This document shows positions 52,493 through 61,700 of a stretch of 64,000 nucleotides of DNA, one piece after another. Positions within the stretch are counted from its first letter, which is position 1; every line of letters starts with the position of its first letter. Where the stretch lies: positions 1,922,001 through 1,986,000 of the forward strand of contig NC_014759.1 in assembly GCF_000183425.1 (NCBI RefSeq), given 5' to 3'. The notes beneath the pieces were generated by a model. That model did not search any database. It was not told the DNA's origin and saw only the letters and a list, made by a program, of their open reading frames with translations. Source of the stretch: Marivirga tractuosa DSM 4126 (GTDB lineage: Bacteria; Bacteroidota; Bacteroidia; Cytophagales; Cyclobacteriaceae). Made by a program: the position numbers and the translations under genes.

Positions 52493-53896
52493 TTATGCTT
52501 CTAATTTCATTAATTCTCTCACATCCGAAATTTTACCTGAAAGTGCTGACGCTGCGGCAGTCAACGGACTCGCCAATAAAGTTCTGGCACCTTGCCCTTG
52601 TCTTCCTTCGAAATTCCTATTGGATGTGCTCACACAATATTTTCCTTTGGGCACTTTATCTTCATTCATGCCTAAGCATGCCGAACAGCCCGGTTGTCTT
52701 AATTCGAAACCAGCTGCTTCCAATATTTTATCTAAGCCTTCTGCCCGTGCTTGTTTTTCTACTTGTCTTGAGCCCGGCACAATCATAGCTTGAACATGAT
52801 CTGCTTTCTTCTTGCCTTTTACCAGTTCAGCTACCAAACGGAGGTCTTCAATTCGACTGTTGGTACAACTGCCTATGAAAACGTAATCCACATGGTGACC
52901 AAGTAATTGTTTCCCGCCTTCCAAATCCATGTATTTCAAGGATTTTTCAAGACCTGAAGAAGTTTTACCGTTAGGGAGTGGGATATCTTTAGTGATACCT
53001 ATTCCCATTCCAGGGTTAGTTCCATAGGTAATCATTGGTTCAATATCTTCCGCTTTGAAATAATATTCCAAATCAAATTGTGCATCTTCTTCAGTTTTTA
53101 AAGCTTTCCATTCGGCTACTTTTCTTTCCCATTTTTCACCTTTAGGTGCAAAAGGTCTGGTTTTCATATATTCAAAAGTGGTTTCATCAGGAGCAATTAA
53201 ACCTCCTCTGGCTCCCATCTCTATGCTCATATTGCAAATCGTCATACGAGCTTCCATTGATAAAGCCTCAATTGTAGAACCACAGAATTCAATGAAATGA
53301 CCTGTTCCACCCGCTGCCGTAAGTTTTGAAATGATATGCAAAACAATATCCTTTGAAACTACTCCGGGATTTAGTGCTCCATCCACTTGAATTTTTAATG
53401 TTTTAGGTTTTTTCTGTAAAACACATTGGGTCGCCATTACTTGTTCCACTTCGCTGGTTCCAATTCCGAAAGCTATATTTCCGAAAGCCCCGTGAGTAGA
53501 AGTGTGGCTATCTCCACAAACAATGGTCATGCCTGGCTGTGTAATACCTAATTCAGGGCCTATCACATGCACTATCCCTTGATAAGGATGACCTAAACCG
53601 TATAATTCCACCCCGAATTCATCACAATTTTTAATTAATGTTTCCACTTGATGACGGGATAGTGCATCTTTGATAGGTAAATGCTGCTTTTCTGTTGGGA
53701 CATTGTGGTCGGCAGTAGCAATGGTTTGCTCTGGTCTGAAAACAGAAATACCCCTTTCTTTCAAGCCCGCAAAAGCCTGTGGACTGGTCACTTCATGAAT
53801 AAAGTGCCTGTCGATATACAGAACTTGTGGGCCATCTTCCACAGAATGCACCACATGCTGGTCCCAAATTTTATCAAATAATGTTTTTGCTGACAT
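52493..53896 (-). CDS. leuC: 3-isopropylmalate dehydratase large subunit
   Basis: 467 aa. Binds the [4Fe-4S] cluster through Cys residues in GSCTNSR and [22 protein letters not shown] at the N-terminus and [12 protein letters not shown] are family marks. Full length. 15 bases after leuA. Confidence 0.97.
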   Translation of the reverse strand: MSAKTLFDKIWDQHVVHSVEDGPQVLYIDRHFIHEVTSPQAFAGLKERGISVFRPEQTIATADHNVPTEKQHLPIKDALSRHQVETLIKNCDEFGVELYGLGHPYQGIVHVIGPELGITQPGMTIVCGDSHTSTHGAFGNIAFGIGTSEVEQVMATQCVLQKKPKTLKIQVDGALNPGVVSKDIVLHIISKLTAAGGTGHFIEFCGSTIEALSMEARMTICNMSIEMGARGGLIAPDETTFEYMKTRPFAPKGEKWERKVAEWKALKTEEDAQFDLEYYFKAEDIEPMITYGTNPGMGIGITKDIPLPNGKTSSGLEKSLKYMDLEGGKQLLGHHVDYVFIGSCTNSRIEDLRLVAELVKGKKKADHVQAMIVPGSRQVEKQARAEGLDKILEAAGFELRQPGCSACLGMNEDKVPKGKYCVSTSNRNFEGRQGQGARTLLASPLTAAASALSGKISDVRELMKLEA

Positions 53897-53911
53897 TGCT
53901 TTAGCTGAAAT

Positions 53912-55072
53912 TTATTTTACTACCACTTGGTGGTCTTTTACTAAATGTTTTAAATCTTTATCCTCCACTACATTGATGCGATCTGCTAATTCGCAGAATT
54001 GCTGATAGGTCTCTTCTAATTCTTCCTTTCCTAAATGCACACCCAACTCAATTAATCGGAAATTCAATGCAGCTCTACCACTTCTCGCAGTTAATATGAT
54101 GCTTGATTTATTGACGCCTACTTCATAAGGGTCAATGATTTCGTAATTATCTCTGTTCTTAATAACTCCATCTTGGTGGATACCAGACGAATGAGAAAAG
54201 GCATTAGAACCCACTACCGCCTTATTGGCTTGCACCGGCATACACATGGTTTCTGCAACCATCTGACTTATCGGAAAGAGTAATTGCGTATTGATCCCAG
54301 TGTCCAAAGCCAATTCAGGATGCTTTTTCATCACCATGACGACTTCCTCTAGAGAAGTATTTCCTGCTCTTTCGCCAATTCCGTTGATGGTACACTCAAT
54401 TTGTCCAGCTCCATTTTTGATGGCTGCTATACTGTTGGCCGTTGCCAATCCCAAATCATTATGACAATGAGCAGAAATGGTAGCATTTTCAATTCCCTTC
54501 ACATTATCTACCAAATACTTTATTTTAGCTCCGTATTCCTCCGGCAAACAAAAACCGGTAGTATCAGGAATGTTGACCACCTTAGCACCAGCAGCAACCG
54601 CTACTTCAATGACTTGTGCTAAAAATTCATTGGAAGTTCTACCAGCATCTTCAGCATAAAATTCAACCTCATCTACAAAGGATCTAGCATGAGTAACACA
54701 CTCATGTGCTTTTTCAAGCACTTGCTCACGAGTAAAATTGAGTTTTGTAAATACATGTTGATCGGAAGTTCCTAATCCAGTATGAATTCGGGGTCTTGCC
54801 GCACCTTCCAAAGCACGAGCAGCGGTTTCAATATCATTCTTTACGGCACGAGACAGGGCGCAAATTGATGAGTTTTTGATTTCCTTTGATAAAAGGCGAA
54901 CAGATTCAAAATCTCCTGGTGAGGATATGGGGAAGCCTGATTCTATCACATCCACACCCAAGGCTTCCAATTCTTTGGCTATTTTAAGCTTTTGATGCTT
55001 TGTTAAGCCACAACCGGGCACCTGCTCTCCATCTCTCAACGTGGTATCAAAAATTGCTATCCTACGTGCCAT
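53912..55072 (-). CDS. leuA: 2-isopropylmalate synthase, short form without regulatory domain
   Basis: 386 aa from the ATG at 55072 ([17 protein letters not shown]); the longer frame starts at TTG. HMGL-like TIM barrel with [10 protein letters not shown], metal ligands in [15 protein letters not shown] and the [16 protein letters not shown] motif. Typical LeuA is over 500 residues, with a C-terminal leucine-binding domain; here only about 100 residues follow the barrel, so allosteric inhibition by leucine is probably absent. Homocitrate or citramalate synthase cannot be excluded by length, but the leuACDB context supports LeuA. Confidence 0.92.
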   Translation of the reverse strand: MARRIAIFDTTLRDGEQVPGCGLTKHQKLKIAKELEALGVDVIESGFPISSPGDFESVRLLSKEIKNSSICALSRAVKNDIETAARALEGAARPRIHTGLGTSDQHVFTKLNFTREQVLEKAHECVTHARSFVDEVEFYAEDAGRTSNEFLAQVIEVAVAAGAKVVNIPDTTGFCLPEEYGAKIKYLVDNVKGIENATISAHCHNDLGLATANSIAAIKNGAGQIECTINGIGERAGNTSLEEVVMVMKKHPELALDTGINTQLLFPISQMVAETMCMPVQANKAVVGSNAFSHSSGIHQDGVIKNRDNYEIIDPYEVGVNKSSIILTARSGRAALNFRLIELGVHLGKEELEETYQQFCELADRINVVEDKDLKHLVKDHQVVVK

Positions 55073-55142
55073 AAACAATATTCTTTTAATGGTTTTAATA
55101 TTTTGATAGGACTAATGTAGGCGGATGAAAAAACTCATGTAA

Positions 55143-55218
55143 TGCCAAATATTTTTGTAATTACGATTTCAAATACTCACATTTATATCAAAAAATGATA
55201 GTATTGAACTATTTGGCA
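55143..55218. promoter_or_regulatory. widely spaced inverted repeat in the leuA divergent region
   Basis: TGCCAAATA (55143-55151) and its complement TATTTGGCA (55210-55218), 58 bases apart, lie in the 159 bases between leuA and the divergent helical gene. Each copy is near one start codon. It may be a pair of operator sites for one regulator. No exact TAnnTTTG is visible here. Confidence 0.4.
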
Positions 55219-55231
55219 ATTATTAATTACG

Positions 55232-56770
55232 ATGGCTAAGCAATCATCTGAACATTTATATGATCTAATAAAATCACTGAACCCTAGTGAAAAGCGCTAT
55301 TTTCGTTTGCTTTCGCAACAACAGCATGAGTCGCAATCTAAATACATGCAACTTTTTGACTATCTGGATCAAAAAGAGAATAGTTCGGATTTGGATAAAA
55401 TTACCTTCATAAAAGCATCGCAGATTTCCAATATGAAAGCCCACTTAACTCAGAAGATTTTGCAGGCCTTGAGACAATATGAAAGTGGTAAAAACAGTGA
55501 AATCCATATTCGTGAAATGATTGATTATGTTCAATTATTGTACAATAGGGGTTTACTAAAACAAGCCTTTGATATTTTAAAAAAGGCTTATAAGAAAGTG
55601 GCCAAAACAGGAAATTTAGAATTGAAATTGGAGCTCTTGAAATGGGAAAAGAGTCTACTTAACCAAAGTGTTGGGAGCCAATACAGTCAGGCGGTACAGC
55701 GGGTAATTTCTGAAGTGGAAGATGCCAATAGTAAAATCAATTTGATCAATCAATTCACCAATTTGGCAGTAAAGCTGAATGCTATTTATGTAAAAACAGG
55801 TTATATCCGAAATGATCAGCACTTCAAGGAAATTCAAGCATTATTCTATCAAGGATTACCTGAACATGAGGAAACTAAATTATCAATTCATGAAAAGTTG
55901 AGTCTGTATCGGTTATATGTTAATTACTATTATTTCTTAGAAGATATGGATTTGGGCTATCATTATGCCTTAAGCTGGTTACATCTCTATGACTTGCATC
56001 CTGATTTAAAAAACAGTCAAATGAATGATTATTTGAGTGCTATCAACCAAGTGATGATAGCAGAGTATAAATTATTCCGGTATCAGAGTTTCCTCAAATC
56101 ACGCCAGCGCTTGCATGAATTAAATGAAGAGATGCAGAAATCAGTCAATGAAAATATTCGAAACAGGCTGATAAAATATGTTTATGTGCATGAATTCAAC
56201 AGAATATTCATGCTGGGTAAATTTAATTTGGGTGTAAAGTTATTAAAAAGGCTTAGCCCGGATCTGGAAGCTTTTATTCAGCGTTCGGATGAGCATTCAC
56301 GAATTATTTTATTTTATAAAATTGCTTGCCTTTATTTTGGAGACAGTCAATATCATAAAGCACTGGAGTGGCTCAACCGAGTTCAGCAGGATGAAAAAAC
56401 AGATTTAAGGGAAGATATACATTCCTTTGCCAGAATTTTGAGTTTGATTGCTCATTATGAATTGGGGAATATGGAGGTAATAGATTACTACATCCGCTCT
56501 ACCTATCGTTTCTTATTGAAAAAAGGAGAATTGCACTTATTTCAGAAGTACATCATGCGGTTTTTAAGAAAATTAGCTGGGGAATTTAGGGAAGAAGAAT
56601 TGATACCAGAATTTAAAAAACTTTTGAAAAATCTTGAGCCATTGCAAGACATCAGATACGAAAAGCGCTCATTTATTTACTTTGATATTATCGCTTGGCT
56701 GGAAAGTAAAATAATGGGAAAAAGTGTGCAGGAAAGGATACAGGAGACGGCTAGGGAGAAGATGAGGTGA
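55232..56770 (+). CDS. conserved helical-repeat hypothetical protein, 512 aa
   Basis: Soluble and almost entirely helical, with TPR-like pairs across the whole length (for example YNRGLLKQAFDILKKAYKKV and FYKIACLYFGDSQYHKALEW). No signal peptide and no catalytic motif. The N-terminus LYDLIKSLNPSEKRYFRLL looks like a conserved block that I associate with unnamed Bacteroidota proteins of this length. A scaffold or regulatory role is possible but not supported. Divergent from leuA. Confidence 0.7.
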   Translation: MAKQSSEHLYDLIKSLNPSEKRYFRLLSQQQHESQSKYMQLFDYLDQKENSSDLDKITFIKASQISNMKAHLTQKILQALRQYESGKNSEIHIREMIDYVQLLYNRGLLKQAFDILKKAYKKVAKTGNLELKLELLKWEKSLLNQSVGSQYSQAVQRVISEVEDANSKINLINQFTNLAVKLNAIYVKTGYIRNDQHFKEIQALFYQGLPEHEETKLSIHEKLSLYRLYVNYYYFLEDMDLGYHYALSWLHLYDLHPDLKNSQMNDYLSAINQVMIAEYKLFRYQSFLKSRQRLHELNEEMQKSVNENIRNRLIKYVYVHEFNRIFMLGKFNLGVKLLKRLSPDLEAFIQRSDEHSRIILFYKIACLYFGDSQYHKALEWLNRVQQDEKTDLREDIHSFARILSLIAHYELGNMEVIDYYIRSTYRFLLKKGELHLFQKYIMRFLRKLAGEFREEELIPEFKKLLKNLEPLQDIRYEKRSFIYFDIIAWLESKIMGKSVQERIQETAREKMR

Positions 56771-57352
56771 GATTATTTGCATAATTATTTTTAAAAAACT
56801 CTAGCATTTTCTTCTCAAATCTTTTTTCTACTATAGATCAAAATTTCTTTTCTATAATTAAGCTTTTTTACCCCCCTCAAACAACACCCCTAAAGTCCCC
56901 TCAAGGGGACAGTCGCACAGATTCGAATCAGTAGAAAACCATAAGTATTATCACAATTTCCTACTATTGCAAAAGTCTAGTGATCGCCTTCGAATTTTAT
57001 TTTAAATCAGTGAATACTTGGAATAATTTTGGTGTCTCAATGAGAATTATAAACTAAATTCAACTACCACTAAAAAATAATCTCGATTATTGTCTTTGTG
57101 CTCTTAGTGAACTTCTTGGCGAATCTCGTATGTTCAAGAATTATTAAAAATATAAGTATTTTTAATAAAGCAATTAGGCAAAGTGAGAGCAGTATTTGTG
57201 AACAAACAAGCTAAGAGCTATGTTCTCGCAAAGATATTCCTCACTTTGTTTTTACTCTTTTTAAATTCCGAACCAGAATCAAAAGAATTTCATCAATTGA
57301 AATATCTTGTATTAACACGAGACAGGAGCCAGAAGAGTATCTTATTGCTATT
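56771..57352. other. gene-free left flank of the IS110 element, with hairpins
   Basis: 582 bases without a convincing gene. Structures seen: GTCCCCT/AGGGGAC (56895-56910); a perfect 12-base-pair dyad TTATTAAAAATA/TATTTTTAATAA (57141-57168); and CAAAGTGAG/CTCACTTTG (57179-57187 and 57240-57248) closing a 52-base interior that contains AGCT-AAG-AGCT. The last two lie directly before the recombinase gene, where IS110-group elements encode a bridge RNA. That assignment is inferred from position. Confidence 0.5.
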
Positions 57353-58503
57353 GTGGAACTAAACTTTAAAGCCATGAAAGTACTTAGACAATGCTGTGGA
57401 ATCGATGTTTCAATGGATGCTCTGGATGTTGTTTTGATGACCCTCCAAGAGGATTTTGAATTAAAAATTGTATCAAGTGGTCAGTTTGCCAATACCAAAA
57501 AGGATATTAAGAAATTGATGAATTGGGTTAAAAGACATCAACTTAATGATCTTCCTCTTCAAGTAGTCATGGAAGCAACAGGTGTTTATCATGAGCAATT
57601 GGCTTACGCGCTTTACGATAATGGTTTTGAACTTGCCGTTGTTCTGCCCAACAAAGTAGCTAATTATGGCCGTAGCACTGATGTGAGACGCATAGACGAT
57701 AAAATCAGTGCAAGGCACATCGCTGAATTTGGGTTATAAAAAAGATAGACAACTGGACAAAACCAGATGCCTCTTTATTGAAATTAAAAGGTCTGAGCAG
57801 AGAACGAGAGCAATTACTCAATGAAAGAACCAGGGCCAAGAACCAACAACATGCCAAAGAACACATGGCAGAAGTCGATAAGTTTACATTAAAAAGAGCC
57901 AAGCAACACATTAAGTTCTTGGATAAGCTGATTGACCAAGTAGAAACTCAAATGAAAGACATAGTCGATCAAACCCCATGGTTAAAAAAGAAAATTAATT
58001 ACATATGCTCCCTAAAAGGAGTTGGCTTTATTACAGCAACCATTGTAATAGCAGAAACAAATGGCTTTAACCTTATCAGAAACAGCCGTCAATTGGTATG
58101 TTATGCCGGTTATGACATCAACAACAAACAATCTGGAACATCGGTTAACACCAAAGCTAGAATTTCCCACAAAGGAAATAAACATATTAGAAAAGCACTC
58201 TACTTCCCAGCATTAACGGCAGTCCAACATGATGAGCCATTAAGTAATTTTTATAACCGTCTGTTCGACAGACAAAAGATTAAAATGAAAAGCTATGTGG
58301 CCGTGCAAAGAAAATTGCTGATACTGATCTATACACTATGGAAAAAAGAAGAAAGATATAATCCAGAATATTGCAAAGATAAATTTTTATTAGAGCAGCC
58401 CCGAGAGGCCGCCCTAACCGAGCTGGATCAAGTCCGCTCTTGATTTGTTTTCCTAATTGTAAATTTAATGAAAAATCATTTGGTTTTCAACACAGAATCT
58501 TTG
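57112..58503 (+). mobile_element. IS110-family insertion sequence, approximate bounds
   Basis: An element of about 1.4 kb with one recombinase gene, a long non-coding left end and no terminal inverted repeats, as in the IS110 family. The ends are estimated: left of it reads CTTTGTGCTCTTAGTGAAC, and right of it CTTTGTGGTTAAA, which look like two halves of a common intergenic repeat that the element has split. Bounds could be off by tens of bases. Confidence 0.5.
57374..58443 (+). pseudogene. IS110-family transposase, frameshifted
   Basis: Start ATG 57374 (MKVLRQCCGIDVS). The RuvC-like DEDD domain has GIDVSMDALDVV, VVMEATGVYHEQL and STDVRRIDDKISARH. Its frame stops at 57737 after HIAEFGL. The -1 frame then runs from about 57727 through IDNWTKPDAS and LKGLSREREQL to the Tnp/transposase_20 domain (CSLKGVGFITATIVIAE, CYAGYDINNKQSGTS with the catalytic Ser, HKGNKHIRKALYFPAL). 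One G added to the GGG at 57731-57733 would give an open frame. The run of six A followed by G lies after the stop in the wrong phase for programmed -1 slippage, so this copy is probably inactive. Confidence 0.9.
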
Positions 58504-58514
58504 TGGTTAAATTA

Positions 58515-58721
58515 TCATTCAAACTCATAAAAGTGCTTTTCAAAAGTTTTTCCGCTGTGCTCTCCGTCTTTCAAAACTTTGTAAACCATCCAAATCACAG
58601 CTATTGGAGACATACTAAAAATAGCTGCTATTAAAGGATATGGAAAATTAAAAGCTATAGCTACTATGTAAAAAAATAGTAGAAAGGTTACGAGGCTTAA
58701 AGGAAATATCAGCTTGTCCAT
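58515..58721 (-). CDS. small two-TM membrane protein, 68 aa
   Basis: Two hydrophobic helices (about 4-24 and 30-48) followed by a conserved-looking tail VYKVLKDGEHSGKTFEKHFYE. I recall similar short proteins beside globin or haem genes in Bacteroidota, function unknown. Lies 31 bases after the truncated globin gene on the same strand and is probably cotranscribed. Confidence 0.72.
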   Translation of the reverse strand: MDKLIFPLSLVTFLLFFYIVAIAFNFPYPLIAAIFSMSPIAVIWMVYKVLKDGEHSGKTFEKHFYEFE

Positions 58722-58752
58722 ACTATTTAAACCGATACTGAAATGTAATTGT

Positions 58753-59136
58753 TTAGCTTCCAGCCTCTTCCATTTTAAAAAGCATTAATCTGCCAATTGT
58801 GCTAGCTCGTGTTTTGGCTTCTTTGGCGGTAGCACCTTCAAAAAGTTCATCAACTGTTTCGAACCATAATTCCAACCATCGGTCAAAATGCTCTTTTTGC
58901 AATGGCTCTTTTTCGTTTAAAGCAAAATGCTTGTCCATGGGATTCCGCTTGTATTCGGTAGTACCCAGTAAAACTGATGACCAGAAATCATACATTATAG
59001 GCATATGAGCAGGTACATCCAGTTTAGCGACTTCAGTAAAAATATAGCCGATAGTTTCGTCTTTCAATACCTTTTCATAAAAGCTATCGACCAGTAATTG
59101 AATGTCTTCTTTTTGAGTAATGTCTTTTTTGGGCAT
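58753..59136 (-). CDS. group III truncated haemoglobin
   Basis: 127 aa. The proximal His is His83 in KEHFDRWLELW, with the group III pattern ITQKEDIQLLVDSFYEKVLKD at the N-terminus, PIMYDFWSSVLLG in the middle and no glycine motif as in groups I and II. Members bind oxygen or NO; the role may be NO handling or oxygen delivery under low oxygen. Near hemN and in a window with cbb3 oxidase, a microaerobic role is plausible. Confidence 0.92.
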   Translation of the reverse strand: MPKKDITQKEDIQLLVDSFYEKVLKDETIGYIFTEVAKLDVPAHMPIMYDFWSSVLLGTTEYKRNPMDKHFALNEKEPLQKEHFDRWLELWFETVDELFEGATAKEAKTRASTIGRLMLFKMEEAGS

Positions 59137-59324
59137 AGGATTCTTTTTATGTTTAGACGGATAAAATTGTCTTATCGTTTTTTGTTATTTTAACCTTTAA
59201 TTGAAATATTAAAGAACCAAGTAACAAGCTACTCAAGCTTAATGTAGTATGTAAAGAATAAAACTGATGAAATTAATTCAAAGAGAAAACATTCAGCTCT
59301 TACTAGACTAAAAAATCCGTGCGT

Positions 59325-59512
59325 CCCCGCATATTCTTGCGGGGCAGGCTATCCTCGCGAAGGCGGGGATCTATTGATTTTAATCTTTGATTAAAATATC
59401 TAAAAAAAGCCTGAGTTATCTCTTATTGATAGATACTCCAGATTAATCTCTTCTCTGACAATATTATTGAAACTTCGTTTCAATAAGACAAGATCCCTGC
59501 CTGCGGAGGGAT
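59325..59512. repeat. interspersed hairpin repeats between globin and hemN
   Basis: A 448-base gene-free stretch. CCCCGC/GCGGGG (59325-59344), an AGGCGGGGATCT segment (59360-59372), ATTTTAATC/GATTAAAAT (59377-59397), TTATTGAAAC-TTC-GTTTCAATAA (59464-59486) and ATCCCT/AGGGAT (59493-59512). GATCCC(C/T)GCC..GGATGACGC-type strings are common intergenic repeats. The small frame across this stretch is repeat sequence, not a gene. Confidence 0.7.
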
Positions 59513-59584
59513 GACGCACAGAGGCAAGTCTGAATATAAACAAGCCAAATATGAGCTTTTTTGTAACCTTAAATTTAAACAAAA

Positions 59585-60937
59585 TCAAATACTCTGGCTA
59601 AACTGAGGCTTATCGGATTTTTGTTTCAGTTTAGGATCAAAAAGACTACAGATATTTCTAACGAAGAGCATTCCCTCTTCGGTTACTTTGGCAAAATAGT
59701 CGTCTATCTCTACCAATCCATCATCTTGCATTTCATCCAATTCTGATTTAGCTCCTTCCCACAATTCCATTGATAAGGAATTCGTACTAAAATCAGCTTT
59801 CCCATTGCAAATCAACTGATTAATCAATTGAGCAGAAGTTTCTTCTTCCTCAGTTAAAAAGTGTCCTGTTGTTAGAGGTAATTTTTCATCCAGAACTGCC
59901 GTTTGATATTTTTCCACTACTTTTTCATTCTGAACAAATGCCGTTCCGGTAGCACTAATAGCAGAACACCCCAAACCTATCATCATCTGGTTCTGATCAG
60001 TGGTATAGCCCATGAAGTTCCGGTTTAGATAACCTTTCTCCTTTGCAATAGTCAACTCATCTTGAGGCAAGGCATAGTGATCCATACCAATATTTTCATA
60101 GCCCATTTCATTAAGCAGTTGCTTTGCACGAAGATACATTGCTAATTTCTCGTCTGGCTTAGGTAAATCCTCATCTCCATACCCCCTTTGCGCTTTACTC
60201 TTCCACGGAACATGCGCATAGCTGTAGAGTGCTATTCTTTCTGGTTTAAACTCACGCAATTTTTCAATATTCTCCTCAATGTTCACTAAAGTCTGGAAAG
60301 GCAGTCCATAAATTAAATCATAATTTACGGATGTGTATCCCAACTCTCTTGCCCATGCTGTGGTCTTACGCACATTTTCAATCGGCTGAATTCGGTGAAT
60401 CGCTTTTTGCACTTGCAAATTGAAGTCCTGCACCCCGAATGACACCCTATCAAATCCTAAATCTGCCAAAACCTTTAATTGTTCGTAAGTGGTATTATTT
60501 GGGTGGCCCTCAAAGCTAAATGCTTTCTGAGGATGAATCTCAGAAGTTTCCAAAATGGTGAATAAAAGTTTATGAAGATTTTCAGATGAGAAAAAAGTTG
60601 GGGTACCTCCTCCAAGGTGGATATTTCTAATGACAGGCTTTTCTTCTAATGCTTTCACGTAAATATCCCATTCTGCTAATAAAGCATCGATGTAACGCTC
60701 CTCCACACCATGATTTTTTGTAATTCTTTTATTACAACCGCAGTAAGTACATAAGCTTTCACAAAATGGCAAGTGCATATAAAGACTAATACTTTTATCA
60801 ACTTGCGAAAAATAAATGCTTTTCACTTCATTCAGCCAATCTGCTTGGTCAGGATTTTGTAATTTCCAATGAGGGACTGTAGGATAGCTTGTATATCGTG
60901 GTATTGCTTTGTTATATTTAATGCTTAAGTCTGTCAT
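59585..60937 (-). CDS. hemN: oxygen-independent coproporphyrinogen III oxidase
   Basis: 450 aa radical SAM enzyme converting coproporphyrinogen III to protoporphyrinogen IX without oxygen. Cluster cysteines Cys59, Cys63, Cys66 with Cys68 in FCESLCTYCGC, as in true HemN rather than HemW-like proteins; HLGGGTPTFF, YGLPFQT and MDHYALP follow. Full length. An FNR-type box with TAnnTTTG at the same spacing as the cco promoter precedes it, so both are probably switched on at low oxygen. Confidence 0.96.
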   Translation of the reverse strand: MTDLSIKYNKAIPRYTSYPTVPHWKLQNPDQADWLNEVKSIYFSQVDKSISLYMHLPFCESLCTYCGCNKRITKNHGVEERYIDALLAEWDIYVKALEEKPVIRNIHLGGGTPTFFSSENLHKLLFTILETSEIHPQKAFSFEGHPNNTTYEQLKVLADLGFDRVSFGVQDFNLQVQKAIHRIQPIENVRKTTAWARELGYTSVNYDLIYGLPFQTLVNIEENIEKLREFKPERIALYSYAHVPWKSKAQRGYGDEDLPKPDEKLAMYLRAKQLLNEMGYENIGMDHYALPQDELTIAKEKGYLNRNFMGYTTDQNQMMIGLGCSAISATGTAFVQNEKVVEKYQTAVLDEKLPLTTGHFLTEEEETSAQLINQLICNGKADFSTNSLSMELWEGAKSELDEMQDDGLVEIDDYFAKVTEEGMLFVRNICSLFDPKLKQKSDKPQFSQSI

Positions 60938-60959
60938 AAAAACTAATTTAATGATGACT

Positions 60960-61002
60960 CAAAATTAAAATCTACTTATACAATATTTACTGACATAAAT
61001 CA
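60960..61002 (-). promoter_or_regulatory. FNR-type promoter of hemN
   Basis: TGACATAAATCA (60991-61002, fits TGA(C/T)-N4-(A/G)TCA) and, on the minus strand, TAATTTTG (60967-60960, fits TAnnTTTG). Distance from box centre to the last G is 36.5 bases, exactly that of the ccoI promoter, and the box is 53 bases from the ATG (52 at ccoI). Confidence 0.75.
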
Positions 61003-61185
61003 TGATATCAGCTGAGATGTATCCGATAGCGTAAAAGTTAGACTTTTCATATACTCTGCATGGGAATTGAAAGTTTAGCAATCTCATACCCTCTGATTTT
61101 AAACACCTTACAACATTTAGCAATTATGTGGAATATTACTTTTTATATTATTCCATTTTCATTTAATTATATAAAATTTGATACT

Positions 61186-61605
61186 ATGGAAAAGGAAATT
61201 GATAATATCGTAAAATTGTTAGACGAAGAATATGCAGAAGTAAACTACAGTCCGGAAATGCAATTAGCTTGGATTAAATGGAAAGGAAATGTTTCTGTAG
61301 AACAATATAGAAATGCATTCGAAACTATTTACAAATATGCTGTTGCAGGAAATTTAGTTAAGAGGTTTTACTCGGATACAAGAGAACAGGGGGTGGTCGG
61401 GCCTGAAAACAGAAAATGGTTTGAAAAAGAAATGCTACCCAAAGCTATTGATCAGGGACTAGAAAAGGCAGGAGTGGTTTCTGATGCAAACGTTTTTAAG
61501 CGCTACTATTTAAACATGATTCTCAAAAGTGTAAATAAATTTAATATGCCTTTCAAGATTTGTGGGAGTGATGAAGATGTTATAGCATTTTTGATGGAAG
61601 ATTAG
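61186..61605 (+). CDS. STAS/SpoIIAA-like small protein
   Basis: 139 aa from the ATG at 61186 (MEKEIDNIVKLL). Longer frames back to 61060 would add a hydrophobic, low-similarity stretch lying in the promoter region, so I prefer the internal start. Alternating strands and helices (MQLAWIKWKGNVSVEQYRNAF, then RFYSDTREQGVVGPENRKW) resemble SpoIIAA/STAS-like proteins common in Bacteroidota. No catalytic residues are visible. Divergent from hemN. Confidence 0.6.
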   Translation: MEKEIDNIVKLLDEEYAEVNYSPEMQLAWIKWKGNVSVEQYRNAFETIYKYAVAGNLVKRFYSDTREQGVVGPENRKWFEKEMLPKAIDQGLEKAGVVSDANVFKRYYLNMILKSVNKFNMPFKICGSDEDVIAFLMED

Positions 61606-61670
61606 CGATCCTTTCGATAAGCCTTTCAAACAAAAAAGCTACTAGTTGATGTAAATTTGTCTCTTCTTTA

Positions 61671-61678
61671 TATTTTTG
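61671..61678 (+). promoter_or_regulatory. -7 element of yebC promoter
   Basis: TATTTTTG fits TAnnTTTG, 22 bases upstream of the yebC ATG. No TTTG at -33 spacing. Confidence 0.55.
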
Positions 61679-61700
61679 CAGCAAAAGAAATTAGATTACA

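Noticed and set aside
57734..57744. A6-G run at the frame break of the IS110 transposase, as programmed -1 frameshift signal
   Set aside because: The zero-frame TAA comes before the slip site and the heptamer lies in the wrong phase, so slippage there could not join the frames.
58440..58634. 64-codon frame after the IS110 gene
   Set aside because: It overlaps the small membrane protein gene on the other strand and the likely right end of the element; no recognisable features.
59400..59588. 62-codon frame on the minus strand before hemN
   Set aside because: It runs through hairpin repeats, has no family resemblance and no start signals; probably chance.
61060..61185. Extended start of the STAS-like protein
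   Set aside because: The extension is hydrophobic, lies in promoter sequence shared with hemN and has no translation signal better than the internal ATG.
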